Part shown: in pieces, positions 33,134 to 45,679 of the stretch
Position numbering within the stretch: position 1 is the stretch's first letter
How the letters are laid out: each line of letters starts with the position of its first letter
From: Lepas anatifera
Lineage: Eukaryota; Arthropoda; Thecostraca; Lepadidae
Direction: 5' to 3'
Length of the DNA stretch: 64,000 nt
NCBI GenBank assembly: GCA_034440635.1
Contig: JAOTON010002101.1
Coordinates: 372,001-436,000, forward strand
Made by a program: the position numbers and the translations under genes
The notes under the pieces: model-generated
Told to the model about the DNA's origin: nothing
Database searches by the model: none
What the model saw: the letters and a program-made list of their open reading frames with translations, nothing else

Positions 33134-33291
33134 AAAAGAAAAAATTAGTATTTGGCATGCATGCCTACTGTTGTTATGATTGTATATGCTATGCATATGT
33201 ACCTACCTCAATAAACTTAGAACCTTAAAACCAATTATTAAGTGTTGTTTCCTCAATAATGAATGATCTTTTACTTTTTCTTCTCCCCCAG

Positions 33292-34108
33292 GAGAGGACA
33301 ACTTTCATCTGGAAAGAAGAAGCTTTCAGGAAAAGACAAGTACTATGCAGTGACCTCCAGCAGAAGCTATGAGTAAGCTAACTGGTAACTGGGAAAACTC
33401 TGTAAGATAGATCTTGTCCTTCTGACTTTGACTTTGTTGCTGTGTTGGCGGATCCAGGGGCAGGGGGCCTGCCCCCATCGACCCTCGGCGCCCCCTGAAG
33501 GTCATGGCGCCCCCTGAAATGTCGCTTCCCACCCCCACCCCGGATCGAAGTCGGCGCCCACCGATAGATTTGGCGCCCACCTGATGGGTTTTTCCGGTCG
33601 TGGGCCCCTGGTCGGTGGCCCCCGGAAGGTCCCCTCCGATTGGCAATCCTGATCCGCCATGTGCTGTGCTCCTTCATTTTTTTTTGTATATCAGGCATGG
33701 GTACAGGATTGTTTACTTTATCAGTCCATTAGTTGGGACATGTAGGTGCCATTTTAGCATCAATATTGGTTTAACTGTTTGCAGGGGAGTAGCCAGGATT
33801 TCGCCTAGGGGGAGGCGGCACCCAAAAGGGCCCCTGTGACAGGCCAAAAGGGCCGTGATGGGTAAAAAGAGCCCTGCTTGATACAGAATCAGTCCTCAGG
33901 GTGGCCCTCAGGGGGGTTGGGGGTGCGGTTGTCCCTTGCCGCCCCCCCTTGGCTACGCCCCTGACTGTTTGGTTGTAAAGTGATGAGAATTATCTGTTTT
34001 GACTGGCCAGTGGGAAATTCAGGAGCACCATCCTCTACAGTGCAGTACAGCAGCTTGTATGTAAAAGCCTGGTCCAGGGAAACTCAGCGCTCATGTCGTT
34101 CCTTGAAA
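33292..34108 (+). CDS. Two phase-matched exons of an unidentified protein gene (join 33292-33372, 34011-34108)
   Basis: The first exon is 81 nt. It follows a strong acceptor (cttctcccccag) and precedes donor TATGA|gtaagc. The second is 98 nt, between acceptor gttttgactggccag and donor TTGAAA|gtaaga. Exon one ends two bases into a codon and exon two supplies the missing base (GA+T = Asp), so the frame continues without a stop. The peptide includes SSGKKKLSGKDKYYAVTSS, then a helical-looking RSTILYSAVQQLVCKSLVQG and NSALMSFLE. The first exon needs an upstream exon ending in phase 2, and the second ends in phase 1, so both flanking exons are missing. The intron between them holds two hAT MITEs. 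I do not recognise the family. Confidence 0.5.
33445..33660. mobile_element. hAT-type MITE (216 bp), 7/8 TSD
   Basis: Left end TTGGCGGATCCAGG, right end CCTGATCCGCCAT. The flanks are TTGCTGTG (33437-33444) and GTGCTGTG (33661-33668), one mismatch. The interior ('ggcgcccacc', 'gatgggtttttccggtcg') matches 15466-15703. It lies in the intron of the unidentified gene. Confidence 0.78.
33782..33963. mobile_element. hAT-type MITE (182 bp) with 8-bp TSD ACTGTTTG
   Basis: Left end CAGGGGAGTAGCCAGG, right end TTGGCTACGCCCCTG. Perfect ACTGTTTG duplication (33774-33781 and 33964-33971). It ends 47 bp before the exon at 34011. Same terminal type as 59094-59352. Confidence 0.9.
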
Positions 34109-36748
34109 GTAAGATTTTTGGTGTCCATGGAATGTGAAAGACTTGCAGCAGTATGTCTTCAACACATTCTGTAAGATTTTTTCTCTATGGTGCTGTCACT
34201 CCTGTGCATATCCCTAAAATACTCTGTTCAATCAGTTATGTCATAATGAGTAGAATGTGATAATTTTTTCCAGACAGAATAAACGTTCACATTTACTGCA
34301 GGCACAGTGTAAAACAAACATAGAACCAGTAAGAGGAGGAACAATTCGGGCTGCTCGTCGGAGGCAGCTTCGCACCTGCCTCCCAACCAGCAATCCGGAG
34401 CTGCATTTACTGTAGAGTCACGTTGGCAGTGACATTTTCTTTTATCCATAACGTTTCATATTGAAACGGTCAAATTCAAACGTCTTTGCAGGTACATACA
34501 TTATGCTTCAGAGTGGTCAATTTTCTTTCCTTAGCTAAATATTCAATTTGTTGTCAGAATTTGCCATATTGTTGCCATATTGTTTTTGTTGCCATATTGT
34601 TGTCATATCAAGATTGCAGCCATATTGTTGCCATATTACGGTGTGACGTCCCCTTGGCGACGACATTCCTTTAATAAGCCGACCTTATGTAAAGTAATCC
34701 TGTCATCGCACGACACAGGGGATGATGTGTGGTAGGGTTCAGGGCTCTGTCGGAAGCCGGGGTACCCATCACCTGCCACGGACGCCCTGGTGAGGAGGCC
34801 CGTGAAAGGCAGCGTGTCCATGAAAAAGTGAGACATTAGTAACGGGGATGCATTAGTAGCGGAGACAAACAGCGATATGCGGGAGCGAAGGTACGACTCA
34901 TTTGGGAGGGGTGAAGACACGACGGCGAGGGGAGCGGCGACGACACATGGCCACGGACTCCCAACCACAACTGTGTTTTTGCTCCAGGAAAAGCATGGTT
35001 CTCAGTTGTTTTCACTCCATTATCATTTAGGGGAGTAAAATTTGACAGCAACGGTTCTCGATCTCATAATGATGCGCAATTATTTTCGGGACTTGAAGCT
35101 TTATTAAAAAGACGAGATGTGAGAGGAAAACATAATGCATTCGAGATCGTACTCCTGTGCGGCAAAGCTAGTGTCCAGGGGTATCATCGGAATGCGGAGG
35201 AAAGTATGTATGAATAGAAAGTATTTTACCGTATCAGGGTGACCGCTACACTTATTCCCCACAGCTCTCCACTTAACTTACCTGAAGGCGTTGGTTAACA
35301 TTCAATGCTCAACAGTCGTAACTGTTAACCCTAGGTTCATCGGACTAACATCTTAGTCTTCACATCCTCCCAGCGTCTGAGATTATGCCTTGTCTTATCA
35401 ACTGCCAAATGCTGGGTTTTAACAATATGTGTGATTTACAGTTATACATCGATAGTTCTTTCGAGTGGTATGCGTTACCAAACTAGTCAAGTCTGTACAG
35501 TGAACAATGATCTGTTTATTTCCACAGCTTACTGTCAGCGTTGTTGTTACTTGTCCGTGTCCTGGGTCCTTCTTATACATGGAGTACAAAACATTCGTTT
35601 TTCGGAAAGCTGATGAGAAATAACCGGCCGTATGTCGACCTGCTTTCTTCAAAACTGTTTCAGGCGGTATTGTTTCTGTAATTTATCAGCAATCCTCGTA
35701 ACCGTGACTGTGACTGGATCGTGTGTTGTTAAAGTCATATTTGATAAAAAAGAATGATGTGCCCATGAGATGGATCTTGTCGCCCAGTGGAAATCTGTGA
35801 TCAGCATGTTGAAATTGGGTCGGTATTAAAAGGCTATGAGTTAATGCTTAGTGAATCAGTCTCCCAAACCTGATTTTGCGCAAGGGTGCCGAGTGTAAAA
35901 TATATTGGAAATTACAGTCGAGGAGGAGAATATTTATAAGTTACGATATTGTGAGAGTCAATTTAAACCCTCACGTAATCCTTTTTTAAAGCTCTTGTTC
36001 AAGTTTTGGAAGAACTTTCTCATAAACTTCTCCTTTCTGCGATATTCTTAACGAGTTTGTATACACCAGGATTACTGAACTTTGCTAAAAGAGCTTCACA
36101 TGAGAAGTGAGGGAAAAATTGAATAGCAATAACACAGAGGCGAGTGGGAAATTCAGCTTGCCCGGGTGTCGCTTTTTCCCCGGCATCATGGGATTTGGAA
36201 CACTGCAGTGCACTCCCTACGCATATGCTAATATGTGTTGGCTGCTATTTAATATGTGATTGCCTTGCAGTTGCTGTCAAGACGATGGGGTGTGTCACAC
36301 ATGCGTCCAGAGGGCGGCTGTGTAAATTACTCTCTAGCGCACACACCGTGTTTGCGCGGCATTGTCATAGCACCTCACCGTGGTGTAAGTCCTTTGCACG
36401 GCCGTACATTGTGAATACAGAGCATGTGGCTTGTTAACACTGGCTCGTGGGGTCCCGTTTGGAGAATGTGTGATTGCTGCAGAACATTGCCGACAATACT
36501 AAACCACAAGCTGAGATGCGTTCATGATTTTCCTGATATTGGGCTTGAGAAAACATTAATATGGCCGTTTAGGAAACTTATAATGTTGTGCCTCAACGAA
36601 GCCATTTGGCATCCTATCGTCCCTCTACCTTCCTTCACCGTCCACCAAGACTTATTTGAAACCACATATACACGTTGTTATCATCATACTATAGTTTGTA
36701 ATTGAATATAACATCATAATTTGATATCCCGCTTATTTCACCCCTTGT
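34109..36748. other. No gene recognised; CCATATTGTTG repeats
   Basis: The downstream exons of the gene at 33292-34108 should lie here or beyond, but I could not identify one with confidence. A candidate 22-nt piece at 34149-34170 is too short to trust. A local repeat of 'ttgttgccatat' spans 34558-34640. Open frames at 34636-34968 (minus) and 36144-36437 (plus) lack recognisable features. Confidence 0.4.
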
Positions 36749-37770
36749 TTAACACGCGCCCCGCTGGGGTCCCTGGCGTGACGCGCACCGCTGGGGGCGT
36801 TTTTCGCCCCCTCCTCCGTATCTCATTTCCCACGAAAGCTAAAGGAAAATTACGGGCGGTGTTCGAAAGCTCTTGACAAGATGAAGAGATTTTATACGAA
36901 GAACTTTTTATGTCAGGTCAATATTGAGGTCAGCATAGGTCAAAGAAGGTTCCATAGGCTTACAACAGAACAGTGTACGCTTCTCTCTCTAGATCTGCCC
37001 TCAGGGGAGCTAGAGCAAATATTTATGTATCATTTGATTCCTCTCATCGCGGCGAATCGAATGATGTATAATATGACCTTGCTAGGTCCAATAGTGAAAA
37101 TGACCTGACCTTGAGCTAGGTCAGGGTCACAGAGTGACGTGGTATGGTCATGTTGCATATCAATCGATTCCCCGTTACAATATAAGCACAATGCAAGCAA
37201 AATGGGAGCTTTATCTCAATTCAGTGAGAAGGTTATTGGCAAAACAATCAATCTATGCTCCTGGTGATCTGACATTACCTTTGATAGGTCAGATGCTCAA
37301 CAACGCAACTTTATGGTCAAGATCGTGGTGAGAATAGACGGTTTGTGGATTTTCAGCTTTATCTATCCGGTATTTACTGAAAACGAGCCCATTCTATTTT
37401 TCACCATCGACTTATAATGGGGTGACCAAAAAGTTGACCCCACCTTAGGTCAACAATATCGAAATTCTGAGATAGAAGATTTTTAGACCCCAATGACCTT
37501 ATCACATTGTGAAAGTTTCAAACTGATCGGTTCCCTGATGCTCCCTGGGCGTCGCATCAAACTCGTGATTTTAGGTTTTGAGCTCGGGTCATTTGACCTT
37601 AAATAGCTCCTTGACCTGACATGACCTTACCTAAAAAATTTGGTCAGATGTGTAAAATTAATCAAGGATAAGGTACTGAAAGTTTCGTTGTTCTGCGTCT
37701 CTTCGTTTTTGCGTTATCTGGGGAAAACCAGGAGGGGGGCAATTTCGCCCCCCAGCGGGGCGCGTGTTAA
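36749..37770. mobile_element. TTAA-flanked element, subfamily C, full length (1022 bp)
   Basis: Perfect 20-bp inverted tips: TTAACACGCGCCCCGCTGGG and its reverse complement ending CGCGTGTTAA. TTAA at 36749-36752 and 37767-37770. A second copy of the tip motif (gacgcgcaccgctgggg) follows 28 bp inside the left end. The interior is rich in AGGTCA/TGACCT. Related copies lie at 2498-3000 and 60858-61709. No transposase. Confidence 0.9.
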
Positions 37771-37915
37771 TACCACCCGCCTAAGGAACGCCAGTTCTTG
37801 CTCCCCTGACAATGAGTCAAATCCGATCTAATACCATGTTTATAACGTTTTATATTACCAAATCATAGTTAAAAGTATATGCGTGGCTGTAACGCATGCT
37901 TGCTTCATTATGGTG

Positions 37916-38369
37916 TTAAAGGGAATGTGGCACCCTCATAACGTGGTTTTAACTGAGATAGCAAAGTTGTTAAGCAAGTCGGAAAACCCGGTACTCCATA
38001 TATCATTTGTCTTGGAACTCGATATTTCCGTAGAAAAAAAAACTAAAACCTACCTGACACCAACCCCTCATCAACCCCTCGCCGGGCGGCCATCGTTGTG
38101 AGCTGCTGGTGTAACGACATATGCTGACGTCACGATAAGCATCAGCCAATCGAAGCCCTTGAAGCATTTCAAGTATGGTAGTTGTTGCCAGATCATGACA
38201 TCATCCACAGGCAGATACTTATTTTCCTAGAGGAGTATTTTTAAAAACAAATAGTTGAGCGTATTGAACATTTTTCAGAGAAATCATGAGTGGTTTCATT
38301 TTTTGGGCTAAAAGTACGCCTAATTTCACTAAATTCCAGGATTTGACCAAGGTGCCACATTCCCTTTAA
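37916..38369. mobile_element. TTAA-flanked MITE (454 bp), AGGGAATGTGGCACC ends
   Basis: Perfect inverted tips TTAAAGGGAATGTGGCACC and GGTGCCACATTCCCTTTAA. The terminal TTAA is compatible with a TTAA target duplication. A truncated relative lies at 44878-45125 ('gaactgagatagcagttttg' against 'aactgagatagcaaagttg'). The terminal AAAGGGA is shared with the MITE ends at 8282 and 16203. Non-coding. Confidence 0.88.
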
Positions 38370-39060
38370 AACAAAAGCAACTGAGTACCAGCGTTCCAGC
38401 AATTAGCATAACCATATGATTAGTGAGGTTTGTTAGAGAGAGTTTACTGAGTTATCGAATGCTCCCTGGGGTACGTCTGGGTACAGTATCGTGTGTTCTT
38501 CAGTAAATCTCCAGTTTTCGTTTTGTTTGTAGGTTTTTTTGCTTGACCTCGTAAATATGCTAAGTTGGACCCAATTGTGCTGTGGTTTCATCGGATTTCG
38601 TTGGGTGTCATCGATGAATTGATTGAACACGGGATGTTGCGCTGGTTACATTGGTGTGGTTACTTCAGTAACACGTCTGGTTTTACCCTTTATTGCTGGA
38701 TATTATTACATGTAGTTAAGATCCTGTTGTGACGTGGTGTCATTGCGTCTCATTGGGCGTATGCTTTTACGCTGGGCACATTTGGCTACTGGGTCGTGGT
38801 TGCTTCAGTAGCACATTTGGTTTCCATTTTGGCTTGACCTCGCTGAGCTATGTGATTAGAACCCTATTGTGGTGTGCTGATGTTTTTTGTTTGCTGACTA
38901 AATTCTCTAACTTTGCCTTTCAGTGGTCTACATTTTTCATGACAGACTGCTCACAGATTTGGACTGAAAATTAACGTGCCTGGGAAATGAAAATTTAAAT
39001 AATGAGCTTAATTTCAAAATTAATGTTGAATATTTGCTGCAACGGACGATTCGTACAGGT
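38370..39060. other. Upstream region of the rhodanese gene
   Basis: No exon recognised. Two loosely similar blocks (about 38525-38710 and 38725-38900) share 'ggtt.cttcagta.cac' and 'tttggttt' words, suggesting an old duplication. A possible acceptor (gattcgtacag) ends at 39058, two bases before the start codon, so a 5' UTR intron is possible. No clear core promoter motif was seen. Confidence 0.35.
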
Positions 39061-42000
39061 ATGGATGACACTATGAAACTGATTTCAGACGCCGAATTTG
39101 CTGACGTGAAAGATGCCGTGAACGATGGTGGCGCCACCATCGTCGACGTGCGGAATCCAGACGAATTAAAAACCGAGGGCAAGATACCGAAGGCTGTCAA
39201 CTTACCATGTGAGTGAAACGGCCTCTATTTTCATAAACTAGGAAGCAGACACCGATCTCTCCTTAATTCGAAAATCGTAACCAAGTGGAATGGAGAGCCA
39301 TCTCCTGGATCTTTTTTGATACATCTGGTGCTGGCCTCGCTCAAGTTTTGAAGCAAATGACAAGGGGAGGCGAAGGAGGGGGGTCAGGTGGGGATGTTAT
39401 CGTCGCGACGCCACAGGCGTTTTTTTATCTTACCCGTAAACACAACAAAAAACCTTGGTGCTTAAACGATATGCATGTAAGAGGTGACATTGGGGGACAG
39501 GACATGGAGAGGAGGCGCCTTATCGCAGTGTAGTATAGGTGGCGGCTGCGGCAGCTCTGCACCATAACGGCGCCATCTAGCTGTAAAGCGGGAGGCTGGT
39601 TGGGCTGGGTATGTCTTCGGGTATAGATGTCGCTATTCGTCCAGTACTGGTCCACTTTTCTCGCGGAAGAGGCTGGTTCGTGTGACCGAAAATCAACTAT
39701 CCACTTGGGCGTGGAGTGCATTTTTAAATCTTACAGTTGACTGAGTGAGTGTACAAAAAACGGGTTCAATCTGGGCACAACCCCGGCCCTCGTGTGGGAG
39801 TTTTTTTTAATTCTCGAAACGCATTTTTCGGTCCAAATAACCACCATATCAAACTGGGTCCTTTGAATTAAACCTCCAATTAGTGGGATCAAGTGGTAAT
39901 AGAAGAGCAAAATGGGACCGCGATCAGTGAGTGACAAGAATTTGCTTCCATGGATGTAGATTTCCACCCAGAGCCCCGGTTTCTGGGACGCCTGCCTAGT
40001 GTTGTGTGAAAATACTGTAGTAATTTCAATAACCAGATCATATTCACTAGCTTGTCTTCGTTTGACCACCTGCTTTGTTGTTGAACATGTTTGAAACTTG
40101 TTGAAAATGATCGATGCAGAGGAGGCTCCATTATTCCATACTTTGTATGAATGTACGCGTACAAGAAGGAGTCCTATTTCACTATAGCTGATGCTTTGGG
40201 AGTATCCGTGGAAGCTATTCAACCGTATTGAACAATGCTTGAAAGCACACACGATGTAAATGTATAAGCATGACAGGGTCAGCTTTCTATTTGATAGGGC
40301 AAACGTGAATCATGCATCATTGTTAAATGTATGTTTATCAGCAAAAAAGGCATGCCACCTGTAAGGAAGAAGGAAGGAAAGACTGTGGCGTTCTTCTCAT
40401 GAACTCTCTCTACGGAAGCACGGTTCGAAACTGACACTAATTACGCTGAAATACCATAGCCTGAGCACTCTGTTTTAGGCTCACCAAAGGCAACATTGTA
40501 TCAACACTGAAAAAGCACGCGTTGTTGTTTCTGATACACTGCGTGACTTGTGAAAAAGCTGGTAGTGTATTCTAGTCACGTCTGCCCCGACATCAGCCGT
40601 TGTACATTGTACTCCATCACGGGGCTGTGAAGGGGTGCCAGTTGGTAGACGTCCGCACGTGCTCCGCCCGGGGTGAGGTGAGGTGGGGTTCTCGGCAGAC
40701 CCTGAGGTGGCTGACGCGCTGCGCCTGCCAGAGTCAGCCTTCCAGACCCGCTACGGATTCAGTCGGCCGGCCAGCCACGACCCCCTCATCCTCCACTGCA
40801 AGTCCGGCGTCCGCGCCATGAAGGCAGCCGGGCTCTTCACGGAGGCTGGCTTCTCTAACCTGAAGTAAGTGGGCTATCGTACCCGCTCTTGCGCAGGGGC
40901 GGACGCAGACCCGAGTTTGGGGGGGGCAAACCCATGACTGCCTCTCCTCCCGGGAAGGGGGGGGTGGGAGCGAATATTTTTGCTCTACAGACCTAGTGTA
41001 AACACCTTTTTTCAGTGCTCGCCAGACCTAGTATAAGCTACCTCTCAAAGTACATATAGTAGTGATCTACCTCTCCAAGTAGTGACCGCTTTCCGGGGGG
41101 GGGGGGGGTGGGAGCGAAGATTTTTCTGCTCTACAGACCTAGTGTAAACACCTTTTTTCAAAAATTCTCCGGCGTTTGGGGGGGCAAAAGATAGTTTGGC
41201 TCCCCTCCAGCGCTTTGGGGGAGCCATGACCGGAATGCCCCCCACCCCTGCGTCCGCCAATGCTCTTGTGTATGATTACTATTAAGGGAGGGCGGGGGTC
41301 AGCTCGGAATTCCTGTAGGAGGGGTTTTAAGGTGACCGCAGGCAATTGCCTAGCAGCGCTGATCTGCTTGACCAGCATTATGCCCCATCGTTTCCGCAAA
41401 GTTGGCAAGCCTTATGCCCCATCATCCTTTTGTTTCTGATCGGTCATATTTGTTCAGGTATTGAAGCTGCTGAAGCGGTTCCGCCTCCAAACAACTTTAA
41501 GCTAGCACCGCTGTGTCTTAACTAAGCGGCACTGAAGCTGCTGAAGTGGTTCCGCCTCCAAACAAGTTTAAGCTAGCACCGCTGTGTCTTAACTAAGCGG
41601 CACGCAGCGTGCTGTATGGTTGAAGCGTGCCTATGGCTTCAGTTCCGTAATGGGGGTTTCGCTCACCTTGCTAGGCTCTCACCACCGCGCCAGATCTTAT
41701 CTGCAAAAGCTGTATTGCCCATACATACGTTTTGAAATAGTTCCAAATTGCATATCCTAGGCAAATATGGGTAGAGTTGAGCAGATTGAAATCCCCTTGG
41801 TATTTTTTAAAATCATTTTATGAGGATCGAGCTGTTGAAAATGCGACTAGTACCTACCCCCTCAAAGGTCATCCGCGGTCACCGATAAGCTAGCCTAGAT
41901 GTACGTTGTAGCTTTGACCAAATAAAGATGGGGCAGCTATTTTCCGTCAATGCGTTCGGCTCGTCACCAGTTGAACCATTCAGTTTCACATTCATTTAAG

Positions 42001-44247
42001 GTCAAAACGTACCGTTGACAGGATATAAGCCGAGGGCAACCTTTCGTTTTAGCGTAGCACAGTGATGCTCAACAACGTTTGAGTGGTACAAGAGGCTTAC
42101 ATTGGTACTAAAGTAATATGAATAGTTCCAGTACTGAAAACTAAATGAAAACTTTGATCCAAGTTTGTCAACATTAAATGTAGTGTCGTGGTGTCTGGAA
42201 ATGCAGTAGCTATGTTAGAACGGTCTGCGGTCGCCGCAGTATTCACTGGACATTGGTATGGTTGGTGCAATGCTGCTATGTCCAGCCAGAAGCTGTCAAA
42301 ACATATTCAAATGTTGTTATCTATTTCTTTAGCTATGTTAGATAACCTGTGTTTGCCTGTACTTTCCACAGTCATTTCGAAAATGCCGATTATGAAAGTG
42401 AATGCATAGCTTGGGGCCATAATTCTTTTGGTGTCATAATGAGCTTGTACAGTTGATCAATATAAATAGTAAATCGAAGAGTGAATGTTCCGGACGCTTC
42501 CCCGTTTTGTCTAACAATGTCTTTATTTTTTTCTGGGGTAGGTAAAAAGCTAAAAAAATTGTATTGATGCTAGTGAAAGTTGGCTTTCTGTGCACGGCTA
42601 ACGTTTCCAAACAGGTGCCTGGTCGTTTTCCTGCTCTGTCAAGAAAAGCAAATATGCTATCAGGCTTAACTTCTTTTGTAAGCCGTATTTTTTAACCTTA
42701 AATGTTAAGATGATTTACAAACTGCGATATATGATAAAATCATCAACGAATCTTCTGAAGTGCCATGGATTAAACGCCTCTGGATAGTTGTTGATGGAGC
42801 GTTCTTCATGAAATCAAATAAAGCAATGGTCAGAATTAGGTCAAACTGTCATATCTCGCCCCCGGGGCCAGGCCCCTAGGTTTTTCGGGATAGCAGAAAA
42901 CGACGAGGCGCAGCACCGCGGTTGGGGCTCACCCACTGCATATTTTCCCATCATCCTGAATTTTTACCCGGGTCACCAGGTGGTCCCGAGAGGTCACGGT
43001 CCCTCTTCCCTTGGCTCTGTAGAGCTTTTAAGTCGATCGATTTGACCCCACTCGCCCTCCGGGTCTAGGTGTATTCCGGGATTTTTGATTTCGTGCCTGA
43101 GGTCAGGTCCGGGCGACCCCCCATTGGAAAGCATGGAAAAGCTTTTCTGATATAAAGCCACAAAATGATTGAATACTCGACTGCTCGAACAACGTTTTTG
43201 GACACCCTCCGGATCCCGGGTTTTTGCCTTTGATTTTCAAGGTATGTCACCAGGGTCAAAACAGTATTTTGGATAACTTTTGACCTATTGAGTAGGCGGT
43301 GACAACACGTGTTTGTTTGTATTGTTTTTTGTATACAGGGTCACTTTGACCTTTCGTGACCTGGTCATATTGGTCGGTGACCTCTGGGGTAAACCACTGG
43401 GGGGGTCTTTATGTTCCACATAGGGAAAAGTACTGGCAATTTGCTATCAAATGTACTTTACCAGGCCTCATAGCTCTAATGACCTAGAGTTATGCGTTTG
43501 CTTAATCATTGATATTTGGGTAAAAATAGCCGATCTTGACCTATTTGACCTCTGGGGTACATTGCCTGAGCACTAAAACATGAGTTTTCTACTAATTCCG
43601 CGAGCTTTTATTGCACTTTGGATTTTGCTAACGCCCTATTTTGGAGTTGGGGGGCCATGATGGCCCCCGGGGGTGCCGGGATATCAATGCCAACGCCATC
43701 CGTCAATTTGTATAGAGTTTCCAAAGAGAAAGTTGGAATTCAGTACAACTAGTTTTAGGAGTTGACGGAAACACTTGAAAATTTTGCTCATTGCACTATC
43801 GGTGGCTCCAAACCTGGGTGTGTGGTGAAAATACTTAAGATTTCAAAGCTGGCCAAAAATGTATGGGGTAGGTGTTAGTCTTGTGATGAATGGACCGACT
43901 GTTAGCTGTCTTTATCGGAAGCTCCTTTGTGATCAGAGGATGCAAAATTGTAGCATGGAATCAAGCACATTTTTTTAAACGTCGGTGCACAGAAAACCAA
44001 CTTTCACTGGCCTCAGTACAAGGGTTTCTTTGGCTTTATGCCCACCTTAGTGGGAAGGTTAATGATAGAGTCGACTCTATAGAGGCTTTGCCCTAATTCA
44101 GTTTAACATGTATACTCAATGAGGACAAAATATCGTGTCGGACATTTTATTAATGATACACATTGCAAACCTTGATGTTTCTTTTGAAGGGTCTACAAAG
44201 GTTCCTTCACCGACTGGGTTGCACAAGGAGGACCAGTGGAGAAGTGA
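39061..44247 (+). CDS. Single-domain rhodanese (thiosulfate sulfurtransferase-like), three exons: join 39061-39208, 40699-40864, 44190-44247
   Basis: The spliced frame encodes 123 residues, the usual length of a TSTD1-like single rhodanese domain. Rhodaneses transfer sulfane sulfur through a loop cysteine. Visible landmarks are ATIVDVRNPDEL (25-36), KIPKAVNLP (41-49), the active-site loop HCKSGVRA with Cys83 and Arg88 (82-89), and the C-terminal VYKGSFTDW (106-114). Exon 1 ends CCAT|gtgagt (phase 1). Exon 2 starts after ttctcggcag and ends CTGAA|gtaagt (phase 2). Exon 3 starts after gtttcttttgaag and ends in TGA. An in-frame TGA at 40674-40676 excludes a longer exon 2. Met1 has a G at +4; Met5 is an alternative start. 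There is no targeting peptide, so a cytosolic protein is likely. Intron 2 hosts a hAT MITE and a TTAA element. Possible poly(A) signals are ATTAAA at 45097 and AATAAA at 45362. Confidence 0.93.
40894..41262. mobile_element. hAT-type MITE (369 bp) in rhodanese intron 2, 7/8 TSD
   Basis: Left end CAGGGGCGGACGCAG, right end CTGCGTCCGCCAATG. The flanks are CTCTTGCG (40886-40893) and CTCTTGTG (41263-41270), one mismatch. Inverted relative of 1901-2220 and 31774-32161 (same 'cctagtgtaaacaccttttt' words on the opposite strand). It begins only 29 bp after the exon 2 donor. A G-run lies at 41096-41108. Confidence 0.83.
41462..41603. repeat. Tandem duplication of a 71-bp unit
   Basis: Two copies (41462-41532 and 41533-41603) differ at only two or so positions. 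Each starts 'tgaagctgctgaag' and ends 'cttaactaagcggcac'. It lies in rhodanese intron 2 and looks like a recent duplication. Confidence 0.95.
42855..43685. mobile_element. TTAA-family element, subfamily B, inverted and diverged
   Basis: Reverse-complement match to 24799-25832: left side 'cgcccccggggccaggcccc', then 'ttttcgggatagcagaaaac', and right side 'ggggggccatgatggccccc'. The TTAA tips are lost. Many AGGTCA hexamers have decayed by single changes, so this is an older copy. It lies in rhodanese intron 2. Confidence 0.75.
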
Positions 44248-44877
44248 GAAGTTGTTGCTGGTGGAAATACCGAACATTTCCAAATGATAAAGGTGAAGAG
44301 GACCGTTGCAATTGGATTGATCAAGTGTGTGGCGAAGCCAACAATATCAAATTCTGAGCTTGTGCAATTTGCAATGTGTGAGTTGTGATAGACGGGCATT
44401 TATGTCACTGTTCGTGCTCGTCGTTGTGTATTTTGATCACTGTTTGCTCTGATCACAGTTGCCTTACTTCATGTAGAAGTTACAGTTTTTGCTTTTTTCT
44501 AATTGCTGACTGTATGCTGCAAAGTATGGTTCATTTGGGAGTTTGTAAATCAGTGCTTCATAAAACCTGTCAGTTTTTGATACTCTTTCTCTTTCTTGCA
44601 TCACGTTGTTGGATAGTTGTAGCGCTTGACTGCAGGTGATCCTTATTTAGCGAATATGAGATGTGGATGCCGGCAATATATGCAAAACACGGAAACCATG
44701 TCTATGCACCTCGTGTCACCCATGAATCTATTAATGGATGGGGAAAAACACAAAGAATAAGTGGTATATTCGGTAGCGGTGGATGGTCTGGGTTTAGGGG
44801 AGGGCGGGAAAGGGTGCCATAATTTTTTTCAACCCATTTCTTTCCAGTCAACTCTATTGAGTCAGTGTTAAAATGTC

Positions 44878-45125
44878 TCTTGAAGGGAATGGCACACTTT
44901 TATCATGGGTTTTGAACTGAGATAGCAGTTTTGTAGATCGTGTCGTTAAACCACCATTGTCATATTTAAATTCACACAAAGTTCTCTGTATACAATATCC
45001 GCGTGCTTGAAAGTTTAAAGTAAAGGGGCTTACTACCTTATTTCAAGCCATGCAAGAATCCGCTTTCCATCTGGCAGCGCCTGCCACGTGATAAATATTA
45101 AATGGTATGGTCACGCAACCTTTCA
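44878..45125. mobile_element. MITE fragment related to 37916-38369
   Basis: Begins 'cttgaagggaatggcacact' and continues 'gaactgagatagcagttttg', parallel to the left half of 37916-38369. The right half is missing. It lies in the 3' flank of the rhodanese gene. Confidence 0.5.
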
Positions 45126-45679
45126 TGTCGCAGGCCGCCGCAAGATACCAAATTCGTGATTACCCGTGATGCTTGGGTCAAACCAGCATAGTAGGACAAG
45201 ATGCAGTATCTTTGTTTTTTTTTTGTTTGTTTGCTTATTTGTTTCATGAGCAACAGGTTTCCCCCAATTACAGCTCATGTACCGAACACGATCAAACAGG
45301 ACCGACGATCGAACACTCAGCTTATACAGGATACAACGAATCCACACACGCACTAAATACAAATAAAACGTTATAAGAAAAAAACTGGGAGATCACTACA
45401 GACTTTTTATATCCGCCCGGACTTGAGATCTAAACTGAAAAAAATGTTGAATTGAATACATCTGAATTTTGGCACACGGTTAGGGAAGAGTTCATAGCAC
45501 CAGCCGCCCGACAAAATGCACCTCTTTTAACCGTATCCACCCTGGCGAAGGGAACGTGGAGCAATGTCCTGTTCATATTCCGGGAGCGTCGCGCGGGGAC
45601 GTGAAGGGGAATGTCCCGTGCAAGAGAGCAGAGTCCACCTTCCCGGTTAGAATTTTTTGAACGAAAAGTACATCGTACT

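Noticed and set aside
39731..40252. 173-residue minus-strand frame within rhodanese intron 1
   Set aside because: No recognisable domain, no splice partners, low-complexity stretches, and it lies antisense in an intron; probably chance.
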